Position numbers and translations under genes: made by a program. Shown here in pieces: positions 51,276-62,154 of a stretch of DNA of 64,000 nt. The notes below the pieces were generated by a model. That model saw only the letters and a program-made list of their open reading frames with translations. It was not told the DNA's origin and did not search any database. The DNA is taken from assembly GCF_015679265.1 (NCBI RefSeq), contig NZ_CP064942.1, forward strand, positions 3,824,001 through 3,888,000. The letters are read 5' to 3'. The stretch comes from Pontivivens ytuae (GTDB lineage Bacteria; Pseudomonadota; Alphaproteobacteria; Rhodobacterales; Rhodobacteraceae). The first letter of the stretch is position 1. The number at the start of each line of letters is the position of its first letter.

Positions 51276-51294
51276 CCCCGGATCAAGTCCGGGG
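51276..51294. terminator. Second hairpin, CCCCGGA type
   Basis: CCCCGGA and TCCGGGG with loop TCAAG. The same ATCAAGTCCGGGG type of sequence forms part of the palindromic element near 53153. It may serve both pncC and the convergent topoisomerase gene. Confidence 0.5.
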
Positions 51295-51364
51295 CGGTAT
51301 CAAATCACGCCGGCGCCTCGCCCGGCGGCGGCCCCGGGCCGCGCCCGCCCGGGCCCCTCGTTTC

Positions 51365-52351
51365 TCAGTTCGATATGAGGTTGAGCAGCGCCCGCTCGGT
51401 CGCGCTCAGCCTCTCCTCCCCCAGCACCGGCCCGTCCATGTCTCTGCGCCCGGGCCAGCCGTCCTTCTCGAACGCCTCCAGAACCGCCGGGTGCACGTAG
51501 CTCGACCGGCAGACGGCGCGGGTGTTGCCGAGGGCTTTCGCGGCCTTGTCGATGGCGGGCAGCAGGGCGCGGTCGCGCGGGACCTCCGGATCCGCCTCCG
51601 TCAGGGCCTGCGCGCAGATCGCCGTCGCGGCCCAGGTGCGGAAGATCTTGGCGGTCCACTCGGCTCCCGTCACCTCACGCAGCCAGTCGTTCACGTCACC
51701 CGATTGCACCCGGTGGACGCCGCCATCGTCGTCTTCCCACTGGAAGAGATGCTGCCCCGGCAGGTCGTCGAGCCGCCGCAGTGTGGTGGAGACGCGCCTG
51801 TCATGCAGCTTCAGCCGCCGTTCCTTGCCCGACTTGCCCGTGAAGGTGAAGCGGACGACCTCGCGGCCCGCCTCGACGTGTTCTTCGGTCATGGTGGTCA
51901 GGCCGATCGAGCCGTTCTCCCGCGCGTAGGTGTCGTTGCCGATGCGGATATGAGCGCGCTCCAAGAGGTGCACGACGGTGGCCAGCACGCGCTCGCGTGA
52001 CAGCTTGCGGCGGCGCATGTCGGCGGCGACCTGGGCGCGCAGCTCCGGCAGGGCGCGGCCGAAGTCTGCGAGTTCGGCGAATTTCGTCTCCTCGCGCAGG
52101 GCGCGGTAATCGGGGTGATAGCGGTACTGCTTGCGTCCCTTCTCGTCCCGACCCGTCGCCTGCAGATGCCCGTTCTCCAGAGGGCAGATCCAGACGTCGG
52201 CATAGGCCGGCGGCACAGCCAGCGCATCGATGCGGGCGCGCACGCCCGGGTCGCGGATCAGGCTGCCCTGCGGCTCGTAATAGGCCCAGCCCCGGCCGGC
52301 GCGGCGGCGGGAGATCCCGGGATCGGTGTCGGAGACGTGGACGAGGCGCAT
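51365..52351 (-). CDS. DNA topoisomerase IB
   Basis: 328 residues of the poxvirus/eukaryote-like type IB family. The N-terminal domain includes DVWICPLENGHLQATGRDEK. The catalytic residues are in KTFRTW-like KIFRTWAAT (R238) and the nucleophile Y285 in RSSYVHPAV. It relaxes supercoils without ATP. Such genes are scattered among alphaproteobacteria. It is a single gene, divergent from a GST gene. Confidence 0.92.
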   Translation of the reverse strand: MRLVHVSDTDPGISRRRAGRGWAYYEPQGSLIRDPGVRARIDALAVPPAYADVWICPLENGHLQATGRDEKGRKQYRYHPDYRALREETKFAELADFGRALPELRAQVAADMRRRKLSRERVLATVVHLLERAHIRIGNDTYARENGSIGLTTMTEEHVEAGREVVRFTFTGKSGKERRLKLHDRRVSTTLRRLDDLPGQHLFQWEDDDGGVHRVQSGDVNDWLREVTGAEWTAKIFRTWAATAICAQALTEADPEVPRDRALLPAIDKAAKALGNTRAVCRSSYVHPAVLEAFEKDGWPGRRDMDGPVLGEERLSATERALLNLISN

Positions 52352-52424
52352 GGGACGAAGACCCGCTTGTGCCGCGTCCGGTTCCGCGCCAGTCTCGCGA
52401 CCGTTGGTCCCATGGGAGGCGTCG

Positions 52425-53039
52425 ATGCTGCATCTCTACACCGCGAAGGGCACCTGCGGGCGCGCGACGCTGATCGCGCTGGAGGAGGCCTGGGTCGGCT
52501 ACGAGCTGACCGTCATCGACTTCTCGAAGGAGGAACAGAAGACGCCGGAATATCTCGCGATCAACCCCAAGGGCCGGGTGCCCGCGCTGGTGACCGACGA
52601 GGGCGTGCTGACCGAGACGCCGGCGCTGCTCGGCTATGTGGCGGCGACGCATCCGGAGGCGGAGCTGCTGCCGACCGAGCCCTTCGCCCGGGCGGCCGCC
52701 GACGAGATGATGGCGCATCTCTGCGCCAACGTGCATCCCGCGCACGCTCATATCCGCCGCGGTCACCGCTGGGCCGACGACCCGGCGGCCATCGCGGAGC
52801 TTACCCGCAAGGGGCCCGAAGTAGTCGAGAGCACCATGCGCTGGGTCGAGGACAAGCTGGTCGGCGAATGGGTCGCGGGCGCGCGCTACTCGCTGGCCGA
52901 TGCCTATCTCTTCACGGTGGCGAACTGGATGGAGGGCGACGGGATCGACATGGACACCCTGCCCCGCATCCGAGACCACCGCGCCCGCGTGGCCGATCGC
53001 CCGGCGACAAAGCGCGCGCTGGAGAAGGAAGCGGGCTGA
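52425..53039 (+). CDS. Glutathione S-transferase family protein
   Basis: 204 residues from ATG at 52425, with GGGAGG upstream. The N-terminal thioredoxin fold has YTAKGTCGRATLIALEEA, a cis-Pro at GRVPALV, and LTETPALLGYV for glutathione binding. The C-terminal domain is helical, with LADAYLF as the usual N-capping box. It resembles the GstA/beta class. The substrate is unknown. Confidence 0.88.
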   Translation: MLHLYTAKGTCGRATLIALEEAWVGYELTVIDFSKEEQKTPEYLAINPKGRVPALVTDEGVLTETPALLGYVAATHPEAELLPTEPFARAAADEMMAHLCANVHPAHAHIRRGHRWADDPAAIAELTRKGPEVVESTMRWVEDKLVGEWVAGARYSLADAYLFTVANWMEGDGIDMDTLPRIRDHRARVADRPATKRALEKEAG

Positions 53040-53100
53040 CGCCCGGATTTTTGTTTGCGAGCTGGCGCTCAAGACCTTCGCTTGCGAGCTCACGCTCGCG

Positions 53101-53140
53101 GGCCTCCGGCGGGGATATTTTTCGGACAGATGAAGGGGGG
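53101..53140 (+). repeat. Dispersed post-stop repeat, copy 6
   Basis: GGCCTCCGGCGGGGATATTT then CAGATGAAGG. A 5' extension from about 53052 holds two copies of TTGCGAGCT. It lies 62 nt after the GST stop. Confidence 0.75.
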
Positions 53141-53152
53141 CGCTTCGGGTTC

Positions 53153-53220
53153 CGTCGTCCTCGGACTTGATCCGGGGATCTTGGAGTTGGGAGATCCTCC
53201 GGTCGGGCCGGAGGATGACG
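53153..53220. repeat. Palindromic element, about 29-bp imperfect arms
   Basis: Arms 53153-53181 and 53192-53220 with a 10-nt centre; most positions are complementary. The outer ends CGTC.TCCTC and GAGGATGACG and inner GATCT/AGATC match the style of palindromic elements found many times in alphaproteobacterial genomes. It lies between the convergent GST and ndk genes. Confidence 0.75.
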
Positions 53221-53235
53221 GCGTCGTCATCGCCT

Positions 53236-53268
53236 GAAAAAACAGGGCCGGAGGGTGTCCTCCGGCCC
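53236..53268 (-). terminator. Strong terminator after ndk
   Basis: On the minus strand a perfect 10-bp stem GGGCCGGAGG/CCTCCGGCCC with a 4-nt loop is followed by TGTTTTTTCA. It lies 24 nt after the ndk stop. Confidence 0.9.
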
Positions 53269-53291
53269 CGTACCTCTTACCGCCGTACGGC

Positions 53292-53714
53292 TCAGCCGAC
53301 CAATTCGAGGCCGGAGAAGAAGTAGGCGATCTCGACCGCTGCCGTTTCGGGCGCGTCGGAGCCGTGGACCGAGTTCTCGCCGATCGACAGGGCGTATTCC
53401 TTGCGGATCGTGCCTTCGTCCGCTTCGGCGGGATTGGTCGCGCCCATCACTTCGCGGTTCTTCGCGATGGCGTCCTCGCCCTCCAGCACCTGCACCACGA
53501 TCGGGGCCGACGCCATGAATTCGCAGAGCTCGTCGTAGAACGGACGCTCCTTGTGGACCTCGTAGAAGACGCCCGCCTGCTTCTTGGTCAGGTGGATGCG
53601 CTTTTGCGCGACGATGCGCAGGCCTGCCGCCTCGAGCTTCGCGTTGATCGCGCCGGTCAGATTCCGGTTCGTGGCGTCGGGCTTGATGATGGAGAAGGTG
53701 CGTTGCACGGCCAT
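53292..53714 (-). CDS. ndk: Nucleoside diphosphate kinase
   Basis: 140 residues. [10 protein letters not shown] at the N-terminus and the phosphohistidine H117 in [16 protein letters not shown] are definitive. It transfers phosphate between nucleoside tri- and diphosphates in the cytoplasm. GGAGCGACC precedes the ATG. It is a single gene with a strong terminator. Confidence 0.97.
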   Translation of the reverse strand: MAVQRTFSIIKPDATNRNLTGAINAKLEAAGLRIVAQKRIHLTKKQAGVFYEVHKERPFYDELCEFMASAPIVVQVLEGEDAIAKNREVMGATNPAEADEGTIRKEYALSIGENSVHGSDAPETAAVEIAYFFSGLELVG

Positions 53715-53815
53715 TCGGGTCGCTCCTTGGCTTGTTGTCGCGCCGCCCGTAACACGCGCCGCGCGGCGGATAAAGGCCCCTTTCCCCCGCGCTCCGCCCG
53801 CGATATGGCAGGCCC

Positions 53816-55669
<1,854 letters not shown>

Positions 55670-55728
55670 CGAACCGCACGCATCGCCCTATCTGGAGGCG
55701 GACCGAAACCGATCCCCGGAGCTCCGCC

Positions 55729-55965
55729 ATGCTTCGCGCCCTGCCCTTCCTCGGCCTCGTGCTGCTGACCGCATGCGGCCCGCGCATCGCCTTTTCCAAC
55801 GAGAATGCCGTCGTGATCTCCTACCGGCCCGGCACCGTGACGCTGGACGAGGTGCGGGTGCGCGCCGCGGCGGCTTGCGCAGAATTTGGCAAGGGGCTGG
55901 GCCGCCCCAGCTTCGACCGGCAGATGGCCGAGAACGAGCGCGAGGTCGGCTTCCTCTGCGTCTGA
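55729..55965 (+). CDS. Small predicted lipoprotein
   Basis: 78 residues. The signal ends in the lipobox LLTAC with C16. The mature part has two more cysteines (AAACAEF and FLCV), which could form a disulfide. No family was recognised. GGAGCTCCGCC lies before the ATG. It is on the same strand as the genes around it, 60 nt after the ABC-F gene. Confidence 0.72.
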   Translation: MLRALPFLGLVLLTACGPRIAFSNENAVVISYRPGTVTLDEVRVRAAAACAEFGKGLGRPSFDRQMAENEREVGFLCV

Positions 55966-56031
55966 GCAACAGCCCCTTGGTTCTTCGCATCGCACGAAAA
56001 ACCGCGCTGGCCCCGGTCGCGGCGCCGGGCT

Positions 56032-56667
56032 ATGCCCGCCCCCATGACCGAGATCGCCATCAATGCCTTCGTCACCCTTTTCGTCATCATCGACCCGATC
56101 GGCCTCACCCCGATCTTCGTCGCGCTGACGCCGGGGCAGAGCCGCGCGCAGCGGCGGGTGGTGGCGGTGCGCGCGGTGCTGATCGCCTTCGCGATCCTGT
56201 GCATCTTCGCCTTTTTCGGCGAGGCGCTGCTGGGTGCGGTTGGCATCGGGATGCCCGCCTTCCGGATCTCGGGCGGCGTGCTCCTCTTCCTCATCGCGGT
56301 CGAGATGCTGTTCGAGAAGCGCAATCCGCGGCGCGAGAAGCAGGCCGACGAGCCGGAGCCGCACCGCGATCCGTCCGCCTTCCCGCTCGCGCTGCCGCTG
56401 CTCGCGGGACCTGGTGCCATGGCCACCATGATTCTGCTGATGGACGAGCTTCAGGGCGACATGCAGGCCCAGGCGACCGTGATCGGGGTGATGGCTGGCG
56501 TCCTCGTGATCGCGCTCGCGCTGTTTCTTGCCGCGGGGCTGCTCGAACGTGTCATCGGGCAGACAGGTGTGAACGTCATCACGCGAATTCTGGGCGTTCT
56601 GCTTGCGGCCCTCTCGGTCCAGTTTATCTTGGACGGTCTCAGGGCCGTCGGCGTGTTGGGAGTATGA
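56032..56667 (+). CDS. MarC family membrane protein
   Basis: 211 residues with six predicted membrane helices. TLFVIIDPIGLTPIFVALT and FPLALPLLAGPGAMATMI are family hallmarks. An alternative ATG at 56044 (MTEIAINAF) is equally likely; neither has a good ribosome-binding site. MarC proteins are inner-membrane proteins of unknown function and are not proven antibiotic-resistance factors. The next gene starts 3 nt after the stop. Confidence 0.88.
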   Translation: MPAPMTEIAINAFVTLFVIIDPIGLTPIFVALTPGQSRAQRRVVAVRAVLIAFAILCIFAFFGEALLGAVGIGMPAFRISGGVLLFLIAVEMLFEKRNPRREKQADEPEPHRDPSAFPLALPLLAGPGAMATMILLMDELQGDMQAQATVIGVMAGVLVIALALFLAAGLLERVIGQTGVNVITRILGVLLAALSVQFILDGLRAVGVLGV

Positions 56668-56670
56668 AAC

Positions 56671-57252
56671 TTGGGTGAACAACAGGTCGCGAACCTGGTC
56701 TATCTCGTGCTGCTGCTCATCGTACTGGGCGGCTCGTTCCTGTCGCTCTATCGCGGGCGGCTGAGCCGGACGGTCGCGTTCGTCGTGGTCTGGGGCCTGC
56801 TCTTCGCAGCCCTTATCGTCGGCTACGATCAGCGAGGCTCGCTGGAGGCGGCGCTGCTGCCCGAGCGGACGGTGCAGACGGGCTCGGGCACGGTGGAGAT
56901 CCGGCGGCGGTTCGACGGGCATTTCTATGCGGATCTGACGATCAACGGCACGCCGGTGGAGTTCATCGTGGACACCGGGGCGAGCTCCATCGTGATCTCG
57001 CAAAGGGACGCGCAGCGGATCGGGTTCGACACGGCGGCGCTCGACTATTCGAGTTCGGCGCGCACGGCGAACGGCACGGTGCGGCTCGCAAGCATCCGGC
57101 TCGACGAGATGACGCTGGGCGAGCTGACGGACCGCGACGTGCGCGCCGTGGTGAACTCCGGCGATATCGAGACGTCGCTCCTAGGCCTCGATTATCTTGA
57201 CCGGTTCGAGCGGGTGTCGATCGAGAACGGCGTGATGGTGCTGGAGCGCTAG
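56671..57252 (+). CDS. Membrane-anchored retropepsin-like aspartic protease
   Basis: 193 residues from TTG at 56671. Two N-terminal hydrophobic helices (about 5-22 and 30-50) anchor it. The protease domain has the active-site motif FIVDTGASSIVIS and a conserved LLGLDYLDRF near the C-terminus, as in the TIGR02281 clan AA family. One DTG motif per chain means it should act as a dimer. The soluble domain is probably periplasmic. The natural substrate is unknown. Confidence 0.85.
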   Translation: MGEQQVANLVYLVLLLIVLGGSFLSLYRGRLSRTVAFVVVWGLLFAALIVGYDQRGSLEAALLPERTVQTGSGTVEIRRRFDGHFYADLTINGTPVEFIVDTGASSIVISQRDAQRIGFDTAALDYSSSARTANGTVRLASIRLDEMTLGELTDRDVRAVVNSGDIETSLLGLDYLDRFERVSIENGVMVLER

Positions 57253-57279
57253 GCGCCTCGGGACGCGGTTCCGCCTGCC

Positions 57280-57306
57280 GGCGGGCGTATTTTCGCAAAG
57301 GTGAAA
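57280..57306 (+). repeat. Dispersed post-stop repeat, copy 7
   Basis: GGCGGGCGTATTTTCGCAAA followed by GGTGAAA lies 28 nt after the protease stop. It is the most diverged copy. Confidence 0.55.
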
Positions 57307-57320
57307 ACGGCTGGGTCGCG

Positions 57321-57894
57321 TCAGCGATGGGCCGTGCGCTCGAAGGGTGTGGTCCGGCGGATGCGGTCGAGCCAGCCTTGGAGCTTCGGTCGTGCCGCGA
57401 TCATGGCGTCGGCACCGGGCACCTCGGCAAAGCAGGCGAGCATCGGTGCGAGGTGGCAATCAGCCCGGCCCGGTGCGGCGCCGTTGAAGAAGCCCTCCAC
57501 CGGCATCAGCCCCTCCAGCATGTCGAGGATCGCCGCCGCGCCCGCCGCGGGGCGGAACACCGCGTGGGCATAGGTGCGGCGCACCAGCGGGACATAGAAA
57601 TAGGCGTCGGTGGCGGAGATCAGCTGAGCCGTGCGCACCTGTCCCGCCGCATCCGACGGGGTCAGCGGCGGGCCGTCGAAGGCGAGGTCGATGTGAAGGC
57701 CGATCGCCGACGTCTCCCAGATCCGCTGGCCGTCATGTTCCAGCACGGGCACGCGGCCCATCGGGTGCTCGGGCACGTCGCCCGCGAAGGGATCCACCTC
57801 GCGCCAGTCGAAGGTCACGCCCTTCGCGATCAGCATCATCCGGGCCGCGCGGGAATAGACGCTGGCCCCCGTAGCCGATCAGCAGCGGCGTCAT
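57321..57894 (-). CDS. Glutathione S-transferase-like gene with a probable frameshift
   Basis: The open frame from 57839 gives 172 residues and begins inside the GST N-terminal domain (MMLIAKGVTF). Upstream, ATG at 57894 overlaps the holC stop (ATGA) and starts MTPLLIGYG. Removing one base from the five-C run at 57866-57870 joins the two frames into YGASVYSRAARMMLIAKG, the expected GST start. So either the gene is broken by a +1 indel or the run is a sequence error. The C-terminal helical domain is intact. The function is unknown. Confidence 0.72.
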
Positions 57895-58349
57895 CCGCTG
57901 CGCGCCTTCTCCACCCAGCGGCCGTCCTCCTCGGCCCAGAAGACGGCGGTGTGGTCGGTCTCGGTCACCGCCCGCCAGTCGGTGCGCGCGTCCTCCGTCG
58001 CCTGCGGATCGCTGCCGTCGAAGATCAGCGCCACCCGCTCGAACCCGTCGAGCGCCGGAATCGCAAGGCGCGCGCCGTCCACGAGGAGGAGCGTGCCCGC
58101 GCCGTTCGGCACCTCGTCGGAGGTCGTGAGCAGCACCGGCTGCTCCGCATCGTGCGGCCCCCCGGCGCGGCCATGGGGCAGGAAGGCCTCGTCGCGATAG
58201 GTCCAGAGATGCGTGTCGAGCATGTCGAGACGGGCAGCCCCGGCCCCCTTCACCACCATCCGGCCCCCGCGCGCGAGGGTCCGCTCCGCGAAGGTCGTCA
58301 CCGTCGCTTCGAGCGTGGAGCCGGAGAGGCGGTAGAAGAGGACCTCCAC
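57891..58349 (-). CDS. holC: DNA polymerase III chi subunit
   Basis: 152 residues. The HolC family segments are EVLFYRLSGSTLEATV, LDTHLWTYRDEAFLPHG, PVLLTTSDEVPNGAGTLLLV and ERVALIFDG. Chi links the clamp loader to SSB. Its stop overlaps the ATG of the next gene and it starts 1 nt after the pepA stop; the pepA-holC order is common in alphaproteobacteria. Confidence 0.92.
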   Translation of the reverse strand: MEVLFYRLSGSTLEATVTTFAERTLARGGRMVVKGAGAARLDMLDTHLWTYRDEAFLPHGRAGGPHDAEQPVLLTTSDEVPNGAGTLLLVDGARLAIPALDGFERVALIFDGSDPQATEDARTDWRAVTETDHTAVFWAEEDGRWVEKARSG

Positions 58350-58350
58350 G

Positions 58351-59835
58351 TCAGTCCTCCACCACCTCGTAATTGTCGCGGATCATCCGGTCGAGCGCGC
58401 GCACGCCCCAGCCGGTGGCCCCGGCGGGCGCAAGCTCCGTCGCCGACTTCACCGAGGCCGTGCCCGCGATGTCGAGGTGGATCCACGGCACGCCCTCCTT
58501 GATGAAGCGCTGGAGGAACTGCGCGGCCGTGATCGAGCCCGCGTCGCGGCCGCCCACGTTCTTCATGTCCGCGATGCGCGACTTGAGCTTCTTGTCGTAG
58601 GCGGGGCCGAGCGGGAGGCGCCACGCGCCCTCGTTCTCGTCCTCGGCGGCCTTCAGGAACTGCTTGGCGAAGTCGTCGTCGTTGGAGAAGACGCCCGCAT
58701 TCTCATGTCCCAGCGCGATGATGACCGCCCCTGTCAGCGTCGCGAGATCGACGATCCCGGTCGGGGAGAAGCGGTCCTGCGCGTACCAGAGCACATCGGC
58801 GAGGACGAGGCGCCCCTCGGCGTCGGTGTTGATGACCTCCACCGTATCGCCCTTCATCGACTTCACCACATCGCCGGGGCGCTGCGCGTTGCCCGCGGGC
58901 ATGTTCTCCACGAGGCCGACGAGACCGACCACATTGGCCTTCGCCTTGCGCAGGGCGAGGGCCCGCATCACGCCTGCGACGGTGCCCGCGCCGCCCATGT
59001 CCATGGTCATGTCTTCCATGCCCGCGGCCGGTTTCAGGCTGATGCCGCCGGTGTCGAACACCACGCCCTTGCCGACGAGGGCGAGCGGCGGCTCCTCCCC
59101 GCCGCCGCTCCAGCGCATGATCACGACTTTCGACGGGGTAACGGAGCCCTGCCCGACGGCGAGCAGCGTGCGCATGCCGAGCTTTTCGAGCTCCGGCTCG
59201 TCGAGGATCTCCACATCGAGGCCGAGCTCGCCCATCGCGGCGAGCCGTGCCGCGAAATCCTCGGTCGTCAGCACGTTGGCCGGCTCGTTGACGAGGTCGC
59301 GGGTGAAGAAGACCCCTTCGGTCACCGCGGCCATCGGCCCGGCATCGGCGGCGACGCTCTCGGGCTTCGTCACCATGACCTCGACGCGCGGAGCGGGCTT
59401 CTCCTCTTCGTCCTTCGGGGTCTTGTGCGTGTCGAAATCGTAGGCGCGCAGCGCCAGCCCGTGCGCGATCTCGGCCGCCTTGGCGTGGGAGGCCAGCACC
59501 ACCGTCAGATTGCCCTTGCCCATCGCCTTCGCCAGCGACGCACCGGCCTTGCGCGCCTGCGCCGGGGTGGCCCGGCGGTCGAGCTTCACGACCACCACGG
59601 CCTCGGCCGCGAGACCGGCGGGCATGCTCAGCACCTGCGCGCCGCCCGTCTCCGTCTTCTCCCACAAGGCACTCTCGCCGAGCTTTGCCAGCGCCCCGCG
59701 CGTCAGGCGGTTCACGCGGCGCGTCAGCCGATCCATCGCGCCGTCGGAGGCGAGCAGCACGGCGACGCGTCCCTCCGCAGCCGCGAGACGATCGAAATCG
59801 GGTTCGTCGAAGGTGATGCGCAGCGGTTCGGTCAT
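58351..59835 (-). CDS. pepA: Leucyl aminopeptidase
   Basis: 494 residues of the M17 family. The metal-binding and catalytic motifs are GVVFDTGGISLKPAAGMEDM (K and D ligands) and NTDAEGRLVLADVL (signature NTDAEGRL). A variable N-terminal domain covers about 1-165. It is a cytoplasmic hexameric metallopeptidase. It is divergent from lptF, separated by 136 nt that should hold both promoters. Confidence 0.96.
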   Translation of the reverse strand: MTEPLRITFDEPDFDRLAAAEGRVAVLLASDGAMDRLTRRVNRLTRGALAKLGESALWEKTETGGAQVLSMPAGLAAEAVVVVKLDRRATPAQARKAGASLAKAMGKGNLTVVLASHAKAAEIAHGLALRAYDFDTHKTPKDEEEKPAPRVEVMVTKPESVAADAGPMAAVTEGVFFTRDLVNEPANVLTTEDFAARLAAMGELGLDVEILDEPELEKLGMRTLLAVGQGSVTPSKVVIMRWSGGGEEPPLALVGKGVVFDTGGISLKPAAGMEDMTMDMGGAGTVAGVMRALALRKAKANVVGLVGLVENMPAGNAQRPGDVVKSMKGDTVEVINTDAEGRLVLADVLWYAQDRFSPTGIVDLATLTGAVIIALGHENAGVFSNDDDFAKQFLKAAEDENEGAWRLPLGPAYDKKLKSRIADMKNVGGRDAGSITAAQFLQRFIKEGVPWIHLDIAGTASVKSATELAPAGATGWGVRALDRMIRDNYEVVED

Positions 59836-59971
59836 GTCGGCCCTTTCAGGAATGTATCACCTTCGAGCCCTATCAGCGCCGCCGGTCCGCTGGCAAGGTG
59901 CCCGCGCTTGACCCCCACCGCCCCCACGCCTAAGCAGGACGGGCTTTTCGTCACAGGAGCGCCCGCCACCC

Positions 59972-61066
59972 ATGCGCCAGCTCGACCGATATGTCCTGGC
60001 ACAGCTCATGGGACCGCTCGGCTTCTTCGCGCTGATCTTCGCGGGGCTGGTCTGGCTGACGCAGTCGCTGCAGGTGATCGACACGATCGTGGCGAGCAAC
60101 CAGTCGGCGGCGGTGTTCCTGGAGCTTTCCGCCCTTCTGTTGCCGAGCGTGATGACGATCGTGCTGCCGATCTCGGCCTTCGCCGCCAGCCTCTTCGCCA
60201 TCAACCGCCTGCTGACGGAGAGTGAGCTGGTCGTGATGATGAGTGCCGGGCGCAGTCCGCTGTCGCTTGCCCGTCCGATGTTCATGCTGGGCCTCGTCGC
60301 GATGGTGCTGACAGGCATCCTGACGCTCTATCTCGCGCCCAATGCCGCGCGGGAGCTGCGGGACCGGACGGCGGAGATGCGGGCGGAGCTTGCCAACAGC
60401 GTCCTGCGAGAGGGGCGGTTCAACCACCCGGTGCGGGGCGTGACCGTTTACGTCCGGCAGGCGAACTCCGCCGGCGACATGCTCGGCATCTTCATCCAGG
60501 ATGCGCGTGGGCCCGGCCCCTCCATCACCTACACCGCCGATCAGGCGCGACTGGTGCAGGGGCCGATGAGCGTGCAGGTGATCCTCTTCGACGGCACCGC
60601 GCAGCGCTTCGAGGATGGCGGTGAGACGCTGAGCCTCTTGGAATTCGAGCGGCTGGCCTATGATCTCGGCCCGCTCGCCGAGGACACGAGCAACCGCCGC
60701 CGCAAGCCCCGCGAATACACCGCCCTCACCCTGATCGATCCGCCGGACGAGCTGTGGGAGGGGAACGAAGGCCGCCGGGCCGAGCTCATCGCCGAGGGGC
60801 ATGATCAGATCTCCGGGCCGCTCTACGCGCTCGCCTTCCCGATCCTCGCCCTCGCCGCGATCCTCGGCGGGAGCTACCGGCGCGCGGGCTTCGGGCGCAG
60901 GATCGCAATCGCCGTGGGCATCGCGCTGACGGCGCGGATCGTGGGGTTGGGCCTCGTCCCGGCGGTGGAGCAATCGGCGTCCATGTGGCCGATCCTCTAT
61001 GCACCACCGCTCCTTCTGCTCGCGGGATCGAGCGCGGTGCTCTGGCGACGGGGGCGACGGGCATGA
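59972..61066 (+). CDS. lptF: LPS export permease LptF
   Basis: 364 residues. Three N-terminal helices, a periplasmic jellyroll-like domain (about 130-270) and three C-terminal helices fit LptF. LDRYVLAQLMGPLGFFALIF is the typical start. With LptG and LptB it extracts LPS from the inner membrane and passes it to LptC. AGGAGC precedes the ATG. The stop overlaps the lptG ATG (ATGA). Confidence 0.94.
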   Translation: MRQLDRYVLAQLMGPLGFFALIFAGLVWLTQSLQVIDTIVASNQSAAVFLELSALLLPSVMTIVLPISAFAASLFAINRLLTESELVVMMSAGRSPLSLARPMFMLGLVAMVLTGILTLYLAPNAARELRDRTAEMRAELANSVLREGRFNHPVRGVTVYVRQANSAGDMLGIFIQDARGPGPSITYTADQARLVQGPMSVQVILFDGTAQRFEDGGETLSLLEFERLAYDLGPLAEDTSNRRRKPREYTALTLIDPPDELWEGNEGRRAELIAEGHDQISGPLYALAFPILALAAILGGSYRRAGFGRRIAIAVGIALTARIVGLGLVPAVEQSASMWPILYAPPLLLLAGSSAVLWRRGRRA

Positions 61067-62154
61067 TCGCGACGCTGCCCGCCTATATCCTGCGGCGCCT
61101 CTTCACCGGGATCGGGGTCGCGTTCCTCGTCGCCTTCGTGCTGGTGATGATGGGCGATCTCTTGGACCTGAGCACCGAGGAAGGGGACGCGCCCCTCCTC
61201 GCCCTCGCTCTCCTGCACGCGCCGTCTGTCCTGACCGAGACTCTGCCCTTCGTCGTGCTGCTTGGGGCCCTCGCGGCTTTCCTGCGGCTCGCCCGCACGT
61301 CCGAGCTGGTGGTGACCCGCGCCGCCGGCGTCTCCGTCTGGCGGCTCCTGAGGATCCCGATGATCGCGGCGATGCTGCTCGGCGTGCTGTCCTTCACCGT
61401 GTGGAACCCGATGGCCGCGGCCTCCCTCGCCCGCTACGAGGTGCTGAGCAGCCGCTATTTCGACGGACGCGAGAGCCTGTTGTCGATCTCCGCCGAGGGT
61501 TTGTGGCTGCGGCAGGCCAGTGAGCAGGGCCAGACCGTCATCAACGCCACCCGCGCCACGCCCGAGGGGGAGGAGCTGATCGGCGTCTCGATCTTCGAGT
61601 TCAACGAGGACAACAACCTGAGCCGCCGGATTAGCGCGCGCCGCGCGCTCCTGCAGGACGGTTATTGGGAGGTCGAGGCCGCCCGCGTCTGGGATATCGC
61701 CCCCACGGCCCGCGGGCAGACGATCACCGCCCGCGACGAGGACCGGCTGGAGCTGCCGACGGACCTCACCTCCAACCGCATCCTCGAAAGCTTCGCCGAT
61801 CCCGAGGCGCTGAGCTTCTGGGAGCTCGGCAGTTTCATCGAGACGCTGGACGCGTCCGGCTTCTCCTCCGTCCGGCACCGGATGCACCTGCAGACGCAGC
61901 TCGCGCAGCCGGTGCTCTTCGCCGCGATGGTGCTGATCGCGGCGGGCTTTGCCATGCGCCATGTCCGGTTCGGCTCGATCGGGGTGCGGGTGATGCTCTG
62001 CGTCATGTCGGGCTTTGCCATCTTCTTCCTGTCGGATTTCACGCAGGCGCTGGGGGCGGCGGGGACCATCCCGGTTCTGCTCGCCGCGTGGGTGCCGCCC
62101 ATCGCAGCCCTCTTGCTCGCCACCGCCCTTCTGCTACACCTCGAGGATGGATAG
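61063..62154 (+). CDS. lptG: LPS export permease LptG
   Basis: 363 residues from the ATG at 61063. It has the same six-helix and periplasmic-domain layout as LptF, starting LPAYILRRLFTGIG. It is the partner half of the transporter. The stop codon lies 6 nt inside the lptD gene, so the three lpt genes are translationally coupled. Confidence 0.94.
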   Translation: MIATLPAYILRRLFTGIGVAFLVAFVLVMMGDLLDLSTEEGDAPLLALALLHAPSVLTETLPFVVLLGALAAFLRLARTSELVVTRAAGVSVWRLLRIPMIAAMLLGVLSFTVWNPMAAASLARYEVLSSRYFDGRESLLSISAEGLWLRQASEQGQTVINATRATPEGEELIGVSIFEFNEDNNLSRRISARRALLQDGYWEVEAARVWDIAPTARGQTITARDEDRLELPTDLTSNRILESFADPEALSFWELGSFIETLDASGFSSVRHRMHLQTQLAQPVLFAAMVLIAAGFAMRHVRFGSIGVRVMLCVMSGFAIFFLSDFTQALGAAGTIPVLLAAWVPPIAALLLATALLLHLEDG

